Part shown: one piece after another, positions 55,672 to 64,000 of the stretch
Numbering within the stretch: position 1 is the first letter of the stretch
How the letters are laid out: every line of letters begins with the position of its first letter
NCBI RefSeq assembly: GCF_014203855.1
Contig: NZ_JACHJV010000001.1
Location: 1,364,001-1,428,000, forward strand
Source: Kitasatospora kifunensis
GTDB lineage: Bacteria; Actinomycetota; Actinomycetes; Streptomycetales; Streptomycetaceae
Length of the DNA: 64,000 bases
Reading direction: 5' to 3'
Made by a program: the position numbers and the translations under genes
The notes under the pieces: model-generated
Database searches by the model: none
Told to the model about the DNA's origin: nothing
What the model saw: the letters and a program-made list of their open reading frames with translations, nothing else

Positions 55672-56265
55672 ATGTCCGAGATCGCTTTCTCTCCCGAGAT
55701 CACCATCGACCCCAGCACCGCCCTGGTGCTGATCGACCTCCAGCAGGGCATCCTGGGCGCACCCACCGTCACCCCCGGACCGCAGATCCTGGCGCGCGGC
55801 GTCCAACTGGCCGACGCCTTCCGCGCCAAGGGCCTGCCCGTGGTGCTGGTCCGGGTCACCTTCTCGGCCGACGGCGGCGACCTGCCGCCGCAGCGCACCC
55901 TGCACACCTCCCCGAGCGGCGGCGCCTGGCCCGCGAACTTCGCCGAGTTCCCGGCCGAACTCACCACCGGCGAGCACGACATCGTCATCACCAAGCGCCA
56001 GTGGGGCGCCTTCATGGGCACCGAGCTGGACCTGCAGCTGCGTCGGCGCGGGGTGACGCAGATCGTGCTGGCCGGCATCGCCACCAGCATCGGCGTGGAG
56101 TCCACCGCCCGGGCGGCCTGGGAGCACGGCTACAACCTGACCTTCGTCGAGGACGCCACCACCGACATGAGCGCCGAGTCCCACCTGCACAGCTTCACCC
56201 GGATCTTCCCGCGGCTCGGCGAGATCGGCAGCACCGACGCGGTGATCAGCGCGCTCGGTGCCTGA
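55672..56265 (+). CDS. Isochorismatase-like cysteine-hydrolase family protein, catalytic Cys replaced
   Basis: 197 aa. VLIDLQQGIL supplies the Asp, ITKRQWGAFMGT the Lys, but the segment that normally reads ATxxCVESTAR is ATSIGVESTAR: Gly sits where the nucleophilic Cys belongs. The family fold is otherwise complete, so it may catalyse a Cys-independent reaction (isochorismatase proper does not need Cys) or act non-enzymatically. Likely under the preceding MarR regulator. Confidence 0.88.
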   Translation: MSEIAFSPEITIDPSTALVLIDLQQGILGAPTVTPGPQILARGVQLADAFRAKGLPVVLVRVTFSADGGDLPPQRTLHTSPSGGAWPANFAEFPAELTTGEHDIVITKRQWGAFMGTELDLQLRRRGVTQIVLAGIATSIGVESTARAAWEHGYNLTFVEDATTDMSAESHLHSFTRIFPRLGEIGSTDAVISALGA

Positions 56266-56547
56266 CGCCGACCACCGGTCCGGTTTCCAGCTGATACTCA
56301 GAAGGACTTCATAGGAATCCGGCGCCCGCAGACCGTCCGCCCCACACCCGCGGACGTTCTGCCTGCCACGCGGCCGGTTCGGCCAGGCCTTCGACCGATG
56401 ACCGCCGGTAGGCCACTGATGACCGCTCAGCCACGGCCGCTCTCACCACGATCGACTCAATTAAACTGATGATCTCAAATTGATATAGTCTCCCGCCAAG
56501 CGCCCAGGGGGAGGACCTGGCACAGCCAGAGCTTGGTGGTCAACCGC
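56266..56547. promoter_or_regulatory. Promoter region of the LCP gene
   Basis: 282 nt without a gene. An unusually AT-rich stretch (TCAATTAAACTGATGATCTC, then AAATTGATATAG) at about 56457-56490 is the probable promoter; GGTGG lies 8 nt before ATG 56548. Confidence 0.5.
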
Positions 56548-58494
56548 ATGACGTTCGACGGCAACGGCCCTTCCCTGGGCGGAAATCCGGGCGAGGGACA
56601 GTTCGAGCCGGACGGTGGTCTCGGTTCGACGAGCAGCCCGACCGGTGCTCCCCAGCCCACCGGAGGCCGCGCCGCCGCCCGCAAGGCTGCGAAGTCCGGC
56701 GGCGCCCGCCGCAGCGCGAACCCGAACTCCGCCGAGGCACCCGGCGGTCCCGGCGGCCCGGCGGGCCCCGGCGGGGCGCCGCCCGGTGGCCGGGCCGCCG
56801 CCCGCGGCCGAGGGGCCGGCAAGCTCACCAAGGCCGCCAAGCGCAAGCGGATCCTCAAGTACACCGCCATGGGCGTGGGCTTCGTGATCGTGGCAGGCCT
56901 CGGCGGCGGCTACCTGTACGTCCAGGAGCTCAACGCCAACATCCGCAAGGGTGCGCTCAACAACGGCGGTTCGGCCCTCGCCCCGGCCTCCAAGCCCAAC
57001 GCGGCCGGCCAGACCCCGATCAACATCCTGATGGTCGGCTCGGACGGCCGGGCCAGCGCCGACGACTGCAAGCTCGGCGGCTCCTGCGACGGCAGCGCCC
57101 CGCACGCCGACGTGGAGATGCTGGTCCACCTGTCGGCCGACCGCAGCAACGCCTCCATCATGAGCATTCCGCGCGACACCCAGGCGGACATCCCCACCTG
57201 CACCAACCCGACCACCAAGGCGGTCCTCAAGGGGCGGCGCTCCATCATCACCGACAGCCTCAACGTCGGGGACCCCGGCTGCGTGGTGGACACCTGGGAG
57301 CAGCTCACCAAGATCCACATCGATCACTACATGATGGTCGACTTCGCGGGCGTGGTGAACATGGCCGACGCGATCGGCGGCGTCCAGGTGTGCACCAAAG
57401 AGAACGTCATGGACTACCAGCCCGAGACGGACGCCCAGGGCGTGTTCCACCAGATCGGCTCGCACCTGGAGCTGCCGGCCGGCACCCACTCGGTCCAGGG
57501 CGAGCAGGCGCTGGAGTGGCTGCGCACCCGCCACGCCTTCGGCGACGGCACCGACATCGGCCGCGCCCAGGCCCAGCACCTCTACATCAACTCGATGATC
57601 CGCCAGTTGAAGTCGGCCAAGACCCTCGCCAACCCGCTGAAGCTCAACGACCTCGCCCAGGCGGCCACCAAGGCGCTGCAGGTCGACAACGGTCTCGGCT
57701 CGGTGAACGCACTGGCCTCGCTGGCCCTGGAACTCAACAAGGTCTCCACCGACCGGATCACCACGGTCACCATGCCGTGGGCCTACCAGAAGAACCCCGC
57801 CTCCAACGGTGCGGACCTGGTGGTGACCACGCCGGACTCGGCCAAGCTCTTCCAGATGATCGCGAACGACGTCGCCCTCGACCGCAACGCACCGCCGACC
57901 GGTCCCGCGCCCTCCGACCCGGCCGCCGCGAGCAGCGCCCCGGCGGCGGCCACCAGTGCCCCCGCGCCCTCGCCCTCCGGGCCGCCGGTGGAGAAGTCCG
58001 CCGTGCGGGTCACGGTGGAGAACGCCAGCGGGAGCAACGGCCGCGGCACCGCGATCACCGACGCGCTCACCGCGCAGGGCTACACGCACGCCGTCGTGGA
58101 CAGCCACACGCCGCCCAAGTCGCCGACCAAGCTGCTCTACCCGGCCGCCGAGCAGACGCAGGCCAAGGCGGTGGCCGCCAGCCTCGGCCTGCCCGACAGC
58201 GTGCTGAGCGAGTCCACCGCCTCCCCGGCCCACCTCACCCTGGTGGTCGGCACCGACTGGACCACCGGCACCAGCTGGCCCAGCGGCGCGGCCGGCGGTG
58301 GCGGGGCCGCGGGCCCGGCACCCAGCCCCGTGCCCACCGCGATGCCCACCACCGCGCAGTCGCAGAACGCGCAGGACGACGCCAACCAGTGCATGGAGGT
58401 CAACCCGGCCCCCTACCACTCCTTCAAGGACGGCCAGAGCCACTACATCTACAGCTGGACCGGCTCGACCCCGCCGAACGTCCCGCAGCCCTGA
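56548..58494 (+). CDS. LytR-CpsA-Psr (LCP) cell-wall ligase with LytR_C domain
   Basis: 648 aa. A long Gly/Pro/Ala-rich cytoplasmic N-terminus, one membrane helix (YTAMGVGFVIVAGLGGGYLYV), then the extracellular LCP domain: ILMVGSDGRA, HADVEMLVHLSADRSNASIMSIPRDTQADIP, MVDFAGVVNMADAIGGVQVC and EWLRTRHAFGDGTDIGRAQAQ, with the conserved Arg/Asp residues. C-terminal LytR_C unit (VRVTVENASGSNGRGTAITDAL). LCP enzymes attach teichoic or other glycopolymers to peptidoglycan. Terminator follows. Confidence 0.93.
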   Translation: MTFDGNGPSLGGNPGEGQFEPDGGLGSTSSPTGAPQPTGGRAAARKAAKSGGARRSANPNSAEAPGGPGGPAGPGGAPPGGRAAARGRGAGKLTKAAKRKRILKYTAMGVGFVIVAGLGGGYLYVQELNANIRKGALNNGGSALAPASKPNAAGQTPINILMVGSDGRASADDCKLGGSCDGSAPHADVEMLVHLSADRSNASIMSIPRDTQADIPTCTNPTTKAVLKGRRSIITDSLNVGDPGCVVDTWEQLTKIHIDHYMMVDFAGVVNMADAIGGVQVCTKENVMDYQPETDAQGVFHQIGSHLELPAGTHSVQGEQALEWLRTRHAFGDGTDIGRAQAQHLYINSMIRQLKSAKTLANPLKLNDLAQAATKALQVDNGLGSVNALASLALELNKVSTDRITTVTMPWAYQKNPASNGADLVVTTPDSAKLFQMIANDVALDRNAPPTGPAPSDPAAASSAPAAATSAPAPSPSGPPVEKSAVRVTVENASGSNGRGTAITDALTAQGYTHAVVDSHTPPKSPTKLLYPAAEQTQAKAVAASLGLPDSVLSESTASPAHLTLVVGTDWTTGTSWPSGAAGGGGAAGPAPSPVPTAMPTTAQSQNAQDDANQCMEVNPAPYHSFKDGQSHYIYSWTGSTPPNVPQP

Positions 58495-58529
58495 GGCCTG
58501 CCGACCTCGCGATCCGGGTCGGCCTCAGG
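58490..58529 (+). terminator. Terminator after LCP gene
   Basis: CCTGAGG / CCTCAGG outer stem and GCCGACC / GGTCGGC inner stem with a 2-nt bulge; includes the LCP stop codon. Confidence 0.78.
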
Positions 58530-58654
58530 CCTGGCCCGAGCTTCGGCCGCCCGATCCGGCCCGGAACGCGAGGTCCACTCAACCCTCGGCCGCTTGACGG
58601 CCGTTCGGGCGGAGCGGCAGACTTTCACCAGTTGCCTAGTGATTTGGCGGTTCG

Positions 58655-59053
58655 ATGATCGAGTACCGCATCGACCGGCACAGCGGTGTCGCGGCCTATC
58701 TGCAGATCGTGCAGCAGACCAAGCGGGCGCTGCGGCTGGGCGTGCTGCGGGCGGGCGACCGCCTTCCCACCGCGCGGGCCGTGGTCGAGGCCACCGCGAT
58801 CAACCCGAACACCGTGCTCAAGGCCTACCGCGAGCTCGAGCGCGAGGGGCTGGCCGAGGGGCGCCGCGGGGTGGGGACCTTCGTCCGCGGCTCACTGCCC
58901 GACCCCCGCAGCACCGCCGACCCCGCGCTGCGTGCCGAACTCACAAGCTGGGTCCGCCGGGCCCGCGCCGCCGGTCTCGACCGCGAGGACGCCGCCGCGC
59001 TGGTCTCGCTGGCGCTGGAGCACGGCTACGCCGGCCCGCCCGAGGCCCCCTGA
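58655..59053 (+). CDS. GntR-family regulator, YtrA subfamily
   Basis: 132 aa. Winged helix [60 protein letters not shown] with a short helical tail (about 60 aa), the YtrA layout. YtrA regulators usually sit beside ABC exporter genes they repress; none adjoins here, though an ABC pair lies 3 kb away at 62 kb. Confidence 0.92.
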   Translation: MIEYRIDRHSGVAAYLQIVQQTKRALRLGVLRAGDRLPTARAVVEATAINPNTVLKAYRELEREGLAEGRRGVGTFVRGSLPDPRSTADPALRAELTSWVRRARAAGLDREDAAALVSLALEHGYAGPPEAP

Positions 59054-59179
59054 CGCCCCGAGGCCCCCTGAAGCCCCGTCGCCACAGCCTCGCCACCGTC
59101 GCCCAAAGGCGCACCACAGCCGTGCCCGCGGGCGGCCGCAGGCCGGAAAAGCCGGTACGGGCGGCCCTGCCCAGGCCGA

Positions 59180-59185
59180 TAGACT
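59180..59185 (+). promoter_or_regulatory. Candidate -10 hexamer TAGACT for metG
   Basis: TAGACT, 47 nt before the metG ATG, matches the actinobacterial TANNNT form; no clear -35. Confidence 0.4.
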
Positions 59186-59232
59186 GGCGGCACAGTTCGC
59201 TCTACCACCAACATGAACGGGAGCATCCCAGG

Positions 59233-60942
59233 ATGGCTCGACACCTGATCACCAGCGCGCTTCCCTATATCAACGGGATCAAGCACCTGGGGAACATGGT
59301 CGGGTCCATGCTCCCGGCGGACGTCTACTCCCGGTACCTGCGCCAGCGCGGCCACGAGGTGCTCTACATCTGTGCGACCGACGAGCACGGCACCCCGGCC
59401 GAGCTGGCCGCCAAGGCCGCCGGCCAGTCGGTGGCGGACTTCTGCGCCGAGCAGCACGAGGCACAGAAGGCGATCTACGACGGCTTCGAGCTCTCCTTCG
59501 ACTACTTCGGGCGCAGCTCCTCCCAGCAGAACCGGGAGATCACCCAGGAGTTCGCCCGCGAGCTGAAGGCCAACGGCTTCATCGAGGAGCGCGCGATCCG
59601 GCAGGTCTACTCGATCGCCGACGGCCGCTTCCTGCCGGACCGCTACATCGAGGGCACCTGCCCGCACTGCGGCTACGACAAGGCCCGCGGCGACCAGTGC
59701 GAGAACTGCACCCGTCTGCTGGACCCGACCGACCTGATCAACCCGCGCTCGGCGGTCAGCGGCTCCACCGAGCTGGAGGTCCGCGAGACCACCCACCTCT
59801 TCCTGCTCCAGTCCAAGCTGGCCGGTGAGGTCGAGGCCTGGATCGACGAGCACGGCAAGGACTGGCCGACGCTGGCCTCCTCGATCGCCCGCAAGTGGCT
59901 CACCGAGGGCCTGAACGACCGGGCCATCACCCGCGACCTGGACTGGGGCGTGCCGGTGCCGGCCGACACCTGGCCCGCGCTCGCCGCCGAGGGCAAGGTC
60001 TTCTACGTCTGGTTCGACGCCCCGATCGAGTACATCGGCGCCACCAAGGAGTGGTCCGACGCCGACCCGGCCAACCGCGACTGGAAGTCCTGGTGGTACC
60101 AGGCCGACGACGTGCGCTACACCGAGTTCATGGCCAAGGACAACGTCCCGTTCCACACCGTGATGTTCCCGGCCACCATCATCGGCACCCGGGCGCCGTG
60201 GAAGAAGGTCGACTACGTCAAGGCCTTCAACTGGCTGAACTACTACGGCGGCAAGTTCTCCACCAGCCAGCAGCACGGCATCTTCACCAACGCCGCGCTC
60301 GAGCTGCTGCCCGCCGACTACTGGCGCTACTTCCTGATGGCCAACGCCCCGGAGTCGGACGACACCAGCTTCAGCTGGGAGATCTTCGCCGCCACGGTCA
60401 ACAAGGACCTGGCCGACACCCTGGGCAACTTCGTCAACCGGGTGCTCTCCTTCTCGCTCAAGCGCTTCGGCGACACCGTCCCGGCCGGCGAGGCGCCGGG
60501 CGAGGCCGAGCAGGCGCTGGGCACCGAGATCGCCGGCCTGCTGGCCGAGTACCAGAACCACCTGGAGGCCCTGCAGTTCCGCAAGGCCGCCCAGGCGCTG
60601 CGCGCGCTGTGGAGCGCGGGCAACGTCTACCTGGAGACCAAGGCCCCCTGGCTGGAGATCAAGACCAACGAGGCCGGCGCCGCGCTCACGCTGCGCACCG
60701 CGATGAACCTGATCCACCTGTACGGGGTGATCTCGGCACCGTTCATTCCGACCACCAGCGCCGCGATGCGTTCGGTCTTCGCGTCTGCGGAGAGCGGCGA
60801 GCCGCAGTGGGTGAGCGCCGAGCAGGCCACCGCGCTGGACTTCGTCGCGGCCGGTACCGGTTTCGCCGTCCCGCCGGTGCTCTTCGCCAAGATCACGGAC
60901 GAGGACCTGGCGGCCTGGCGCGAGCGGTTCGGCGCCGAGTAG
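59233..60942 (+). CDS. metG: Methionyl-tRNA synthetase
   Basis: 569 aa. Starts [20 protein letters not shown] with HLGN as the HIGH motif; CP domain with [17 protein letters not shown] zinc knuckle; signature loop GGKFSTSQ in place of KMSKS, normal for this actinobacterial MetRS form. No C-terminal tRNA-binding EMAP-like domain. Charges tRNA-Met for initiation and elongation. Confidence 0.97.
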   Translation: MARHLITSALPYINGIKHLGNMVGSMLPADVYSRYLRQRGHEVLYICATDEHGTPAELAAKAAGQSVADFCAEQHEAQKAIYDGFELSFDYFGRSSSQQNREITQEFARELKANGFIEERAIRQVYSIADGRFLPDRYIEGTCPHCGYDKARGDQCENCTRLLDPTDLINPRSAVSGSTELEVRETTHLFLLQSKLAGEVEAWIDEHGKDWPTLASSIARKWLTEGLNDRAITRDLDWGVPVPADTWPALAAEGKVFYVWFDAPIEYIGATKEWSDADPANRDWKSWWYQADDVRYTEFMAKDNVPFHTVMFPATIIGTRAPWKKVDYVKAFNWLNYYGGKFSTSQQHGIFTNAALELLPADYWRYFLMANAPESDDTSFSWEIFAATVNKDLADTLGNFVNRVLSFSLKRFGDTVPAGEAPGEAEQALGTEIAGLLAEYQNHLEALQFRKAAQALRALWSAGNVYLETKAPWLEIKTNEAGAALTLRTAMNLIHLYGVISAPFIPTTSAAMRSVFASAESGEPQWVSAEQATALDFVAAGTGFAVPPVLFAKITDEDLAAWRERFGAE

Positions 60943-60992
60943 CCTGCCCCGCGGGACACCCACAACGCGGGATTCCCACCAAGGGGGCGGGC

Positions 60993-61955
60993 ATGCAGGT
61001 CCTGGTCGTCGGCGGCACCGGTTTCCTCGGCCACCACGTGGTGGCCGAACTCGCGGCCCGTGGCCACCAGGCCACCGTGCTCGCCCGCACCCCCAGCCCG
61101 CACACCGTCCTTGCGCACACCGTCCTTGCGCACACCGTCCTCGGTGACGCCCGGCGCCTCACCGAGGACGAATGGGCCGCGCTCCTCGACGGCCACCAGG
61201 GCGTGGTCTTCGCGTCGGGCGCGGACGACCGCACGGTGCCCAGGCGGCCCGCCGAGCCGTTCTTCCACGAGGCCAACGTGGCGCCGGTGCGGCGGCTGAT
61301 CGCGGGCGCCCGGCAGGCCGGCTGCGAACGGGCGGTGGTGCACGGCTCCTACTTCACGGCGATCCACCGGCTGCGTCCGGAGCTGGAGTTGGCGCGCCAC
61401 CACCCTTACGTCCGCAGCCGCTTGGCACAGGCCAGGGCCGCTCGCACGGCAGCCCAGGGCAGGCTGTCGGTGGCGGTGCTGGAGATCCCGTTCGTCTTCG
61501 GCGCCACCCCTGGCCGCCGTCCGCTCCTGGCCCCGGCCGTGCCCTACCTCGCCTCCCGGGCACCGCTGCTGGCGCCGCCGGGCGGCACGGCGGTGGTCAC
61601 CGTGGGATCGGTCGCGCGGTCGACGGTCGAGGCACTGGAGCGCGGCCTCGATGCCGATCTCCCGGTGGCGGACGGCAATCTGACCTGGTATCAGCTGCTG
61701 ATCCGGTTCGCGGCCGCTGCCGGACGCCCGGCTCGGATACGGGTGCGCACACTGCCGCCAACTGCACTGCACCTGGCACTGCGCGGGGTCGGACTCGGGC
61801 ACCGGCTGCGCGGCCTTCAGGGCGGCCTGGACAGCCACCGACTGGCCCGACTGCTCTGCAGCGAGCTCTACTTGGAGCCGACCGGCGAGGACGATCTGGA
61901 CGCGGCCCTGCGCGAGACCGTCCAGGCCTCGCTCAGGACAGCACCCGGCGCCTGA
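60993..61955 (+). CDS. NAD-dependent epimerase/dehydratase-like protein
   Basis: 320 aa. Extended SDR Rossmann start MQVLVVGGTGFLGHHVVAELAARGH; VVHGSYFTAIHR replaces the usual YxxxK area, so catalytic activity is uncertain. An in-frame 15-bp tandem repeat expands AHTVL at about residues 36-50. Its 3' end overlaps the convergent ABC permease gene by 23 bp. Confidence 0.8.
   Translation: MQVLVVGGTGFLGHHVVAELAARGHQATVLARTPSPHTVLAHTVLAHTVLGDARRLTEDEWAALLDGHQGVVFASGADDRTVPRRPAEPFFHEANVAPVRRLIAGARQAGCERAVVHGSYFTAIHRLRPELELARHHPYVRSRLAQARAARTAAQGRLSVAVLEIPFVFGATPGRRPLLAPAVPYLASRAPLLAPPGGTAVVTVGSVARSTVEALERGLDADLPVADGNLTWYQLLIRFAAAAGRPARIRVRTLPPTALHLALRGVGLGHRLRGLQGGLDSHRLARLLCSELYLEPTGEDDLDAALRETVQASLRTAPGA
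61101..61141 (+). repeat. 15-bp tandem repeat inside the epimerase gene
   Basis: CACACCGTCCTTGCG twice in full and once for 11 bases, encoding repeated AHTVL; in frame, so copy-number change would not break the gene. Confidence 0.85.
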
Positions 61956-62790
61956 AGTTGCGCAGCCCGAGCGCCAGGAAGATCACGCAGAACGCGATCA
62001 GCACCGGATAGATCACGTACAGGTGCATGTGCGAGGCGTCGGTCAGCCCCGCCCGCATGCCCTCGGCGATGTAGATCAGCGGGTTGACCAGCACCAGCGT
62101 CTGCAGCCAGCGGAACCCGCCGACATGGACGGCGGCCAGCTTGGTCCACTGGTAGTAGGTGCCGCCGAGGAAGACCAGCGGCAGCACGATGAAGCCGAAC
62201 ATCAGCCCGATGTTGCGCGGTTCGAAGGTGGTGCCGAGCACCAGCCCGAGCGAGGTCATCGCCAGGCAGGCCAGCGGGATCAGGGTGACCACCACCCACC
62301 AGTGCACCGACAGGTGCGCGTGCACGCCGGGCGCGTGCACCACCGCCGCGATCGGGAAGACCAGCACCGCCGAGATCAGCCCCTGGGCCGAGCCGGAGAG
62401 CACCCGGGCCACCGCGACCAGCCAGAGCGGGCAGGGCGCCTGGACCCGGTCCTCGATCTCCCGGGTGTAGCCAAACTCCTGGGAGAGCTGGATGGCCACC
62501 GACTGGATGCCCTGGAACATGATGGTGACCGCCACCACCCCGGGCACCAGCACGGTGGCGAAGTCGGACTCCCCGGCACGGCCGCCACCCGAGCCCACTC
62601 CCTGGCCGATGGTCGGAAAGACGTACAGGAAGACGAAGACCAGCAGCAGCGGCTGCATGACGGTCCGCCCGGCGAACTCGCCGAAGTTCTTGCGCAGCAC
62701 CAGCAGGTCGCGTCTGATCAGGGCACCGAGCGCCGCACGGGAGGCGGCGAAGGCCGAGCGCGGCGGGCGGACGCTGATCACGGTGGTCAT
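61933..62790 (-). CDS. ABC-2 type transporter permease (DrrB-like)
   Basis: 285 aa; ATG 62790 overlaps the stop of the ATPase gene. Six membrane helices and the ABC-2 pattern GALIRRDLLVLRKNFGEFAGRTVMQPLLLVFVFLYVF ... GYTREIEDRVQAPCPLWLVAVARVLSG ... FGFIVLPLVFLGGTYYQW, as in daunorubicin-resistance DrrB. Exports a lipophilic compound with the ATPase encoded upstream. Confidence 0.92.
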   Translation of the reverse strand: MTTVISVRPPRSAFAASRAALGALIRRDLLVLRKNFGEFAGRTVMQPLLLVFVFLYVFPTIGQGVGSGGGRAGESDFATVLVPGVVAVTIMFQGIQSVAIQLSQEFGYTREIEDRVQAPCPLWLVAVARVLSGSAQGLISAVLVFPIAAVVHAPGVHAHLSVHWWVVVTLIPLACLAMTSLGLVLGTTFEPRNIGLMFGFIVLPLVFLGGTYYQWTKLAAVHVGGFRWLQTLVLVNPLIYIAEGMRAGLTDASHMHLYVIYPVLIAFCVIFLALGLRNFRRRVLS

Positions 62791-63827
62791 CAGTCCCGCA
62801 ACTCCTTCCCGGTCAGGCTGATGAAGACGGTCTCCAGGGTCGGCTCGGCCACCGACAGGTCGGCCACCTCGAAGCCGCCGGCGTCGGCCGCGCCCAGCAC
62901 CCGGGGCAGCAGCCGGTTGGCACCACCCTTGACCTGCAGCTCCACCCCGCCGGGCAGCAGCCGGGTGCGGTTGACCCCGGCCACCTCGCGGCCCAGCAGC
63001 TCGGCCAGCGCGGCCGGCTCCCCGGCGGCCGACACGGTGACCACCGTGTCGGCGTCCACCGCCTGCTTGAGCGCGGTCGGCGTGTCCAGGGCCAGCACCT
63101 GGCCGTGGTCGATGATCGCCACCCGGTCGCAGAGCTGGTCGGCCTCCTCCATGTTGTGCGTGGTGAGCAGGATCGTCTGGCCCTCGGCGATCAGGCCGGT
63201 CAGGATCTCCCAGAGCGCGAGCCGGCTCTGCGGATCCAGCCCCGCGGTCGGCTCGTCCAGGAAGAGCACGGCGGGACGGTGGTAGATCGCCCGGGCCACC
63301 ATCAGCCGCTGCGCCATGCCGCCGGAGAGCGCGAAGACCGAGGCGCCCGCCCAGCGGCTGAGGCGAAAGCGCTCCAGCAGCTCGTCCGCGGTGCGCCGGG
63401 CGGCTCGCCCGGACAGGCCGAAGAGCAGGCCGTGGAAGGTGAGGTTCTCCCGCACGGTCAGCGAGCGGTCCAGTGTGTTCTGCTGCGAGACCACCGCGAT
63501 GACCTGCTTGACCAGGGTCGGGCGGGCGATCACGTCGATCCCGCCGATCCAGGCCCGGCCCGAGCTCGGGATCACCCGGGTGGTGAGCATGCCGACGGTG
63601 GTGGTCTTGCCCGCCCCGTTGGGACCGAGCAGGCCGAAGAGCTCGCCCCGGTTCACCGCGAGGTCGAGCCGGTCCACAGCGGCGATCTCGCTCTTCGGGT
63701 AGATCTTGGTCAGTGCGGCCGTGCGGATCACCGGCCCCGTCGCCCCGTCCGGCACCGCCGCCTGCGGCATCGCTGCCCCGCCCGGCGCGCCCCGTTCGTC
63801 GGGCGCACCGGCCTGCTTCCCGGCCAC
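62790..63827 (-). CDS. ABC transporter ATPase (DrrA-like)
   Basis: 345 aa from GTG 63827 (GAGG 6 nt upstream); ATG 63770 is an alternative. Walker A GPNGAGKTTT (about 68-77), signature ALSGGMAQRL, Walker B AVLFLDEPTAGLDPQSR, H-loop LLTTHNMEEAD, and a C-terminal DUF4162-like domain. DrrA-type drug exporters hydrolyse ATP for the paired permease encoded next. Substrate unknown. Confidence 0.93.
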   Translation of the reverse strand: MAGKQAGAPDERGAPGGAAMPQAAVPDGATGPVIRTAALTKIYPKSEIAAVDRLDLAVNRGELFGLLGPNGAGKTTTVGMLTTRVIPSSGRAWIGGIDVIARPTLVKQVIAVVSQQNTLDRSLTVRENLTFHGLLFGLSGRAARRTADELLERFRLSRWAGASVFALSGGMAQRLMVARAIYHRPAVLFLDEPTAGLDPQSRLALWEILTGLIAEGQTILLTTHNMEEADQLCDRVAIIDHGQVLALDTPTALKQAVDADTVVTVSAAGEPAALAELLGREVAGVNRTRLLPGGVELQVKGGANRLLPRVLGAADAGGFEVADLSVAEPTLETVFISLTGKELRD

Positions 63828-63896
63828 TGGGCACCTCGTTCCTGAGCCTTCCCTCAACGATGCGCCCAGGTCCAGCAGTGCGGCAAGCAGAGGGGT

Positions 63897-63930
63897 TTGG
63901 GGGCGCGCACCGTTCTTCACGCGCCCCCAA
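63897..63930. other. Hairpin upstream of the ABC operon
   Basis: TTGGGGGCGCG and its complement with a 12-nt loop, about 70 nt before the ATPase start; could be an operator or a leader hairpin. Nothing else identifiable to the window end. Confidence 0.45.
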
Positions 63931-64000
63931 CGCAGTCCAATGTGCGCTGCAAGTGGGCTTGCACGCCCCCTGGTTGACCTGAGCACGACCCTTTACCGTC

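Overview
The window is high-GC actinobacterial DNA. Strong third-position G/C bias, GTG/TTG starts, a WhiB-family regulator, several XRE-DUF397-ATPase regulatory sets, DUF1876, NfeD/SPFH, monomeric isocitrate dehydrogenase and actinobacterial-type MetRS all point to Streptomycetaceae (Streptomyces or Kitasatospora). I saw no rRNA, tRNA or CRISPR array.

Region 1 (1-10.2 kb) is the most unusual part. A divergent gene with two SUKH-4-like units faces a tightly packed five-gene operon: a 1456-aa membrane-anchored TPR protein with a Cys cluster, a J-domain-like protein without the HPD motif, a GrpE-like protein, an Hsp70 with four zinc ribbons inserted between its ATPase and substrate-binding domains, and a small zinc-ribbon protein. 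Together these look like a dedicated, divergent Hsp70 machine. Seven tandem 10-bp repeats lie just before the operon.

Region 2 (10.3-20.6 kb) is core metabolism: cobF; a translationally coupled valine-catabolism operon (mmsA, acyl-CoA dehydrogenase, 3-hydroxyisobutyryl-CoA hydrolase, 3-hydroxyisobutyrate dehydrogenase, enoyl-CoA hydratase); divergent idh; and a short threonyl-tRNA synthetase preceded by a 19-aa leader peptide with a Thr-Thr-Thr run and a terminator-like hairpin, which suggests ribosome-mediated attenuation.

Region 3 (20.7-34.2 kb) is a scarred accessory region. The thrS leader/DUF397 segment is duplicated either side of about 3.8 kb. A 110-bp direct repeat flanks a SLOG-like gene and a truncated XRE gene. 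A 1.1-kb block (Nudix, small protein, TetR) occurs twice, 6.4 kb apart, once intact and once decayed into a TetR/ATPase/FAD-oxidase junction. An ISL3-like transposase fragment abuts the intact copy. A NAD+-dependent DNA ligase and a secreted lipase-like hydrolase lie between the copies.

Region 4 (33.6-41 kb) holds a TetR regulator, an amidase with an AtzG-like partner, and a divergent metallo-beta-lactamase-fold hydrolase. They are joined by three near-identical 25-bp operator candidates. A 31-codon small gene, a cupin, a TPR protein, a secreted hydrolase and a WhiB-like regulator follow.

Region 5 (41-64 kb) is mostly core: mutA-mutB-meaB (methylmalonyl-CoA mutase and its GTPase, downstream of the valine pathway), an MFS/apolipoprotein N-acyltransferase fusion, DUF1876, SPFH/NfeD, a glycosyltransferase, lysA, MarR plus isochorismatase-like hydrolase, an LCP cell-wall ligase, a GntR regulator, metG, an epimerase-like protein and a DrrAB-type ABC exporter.
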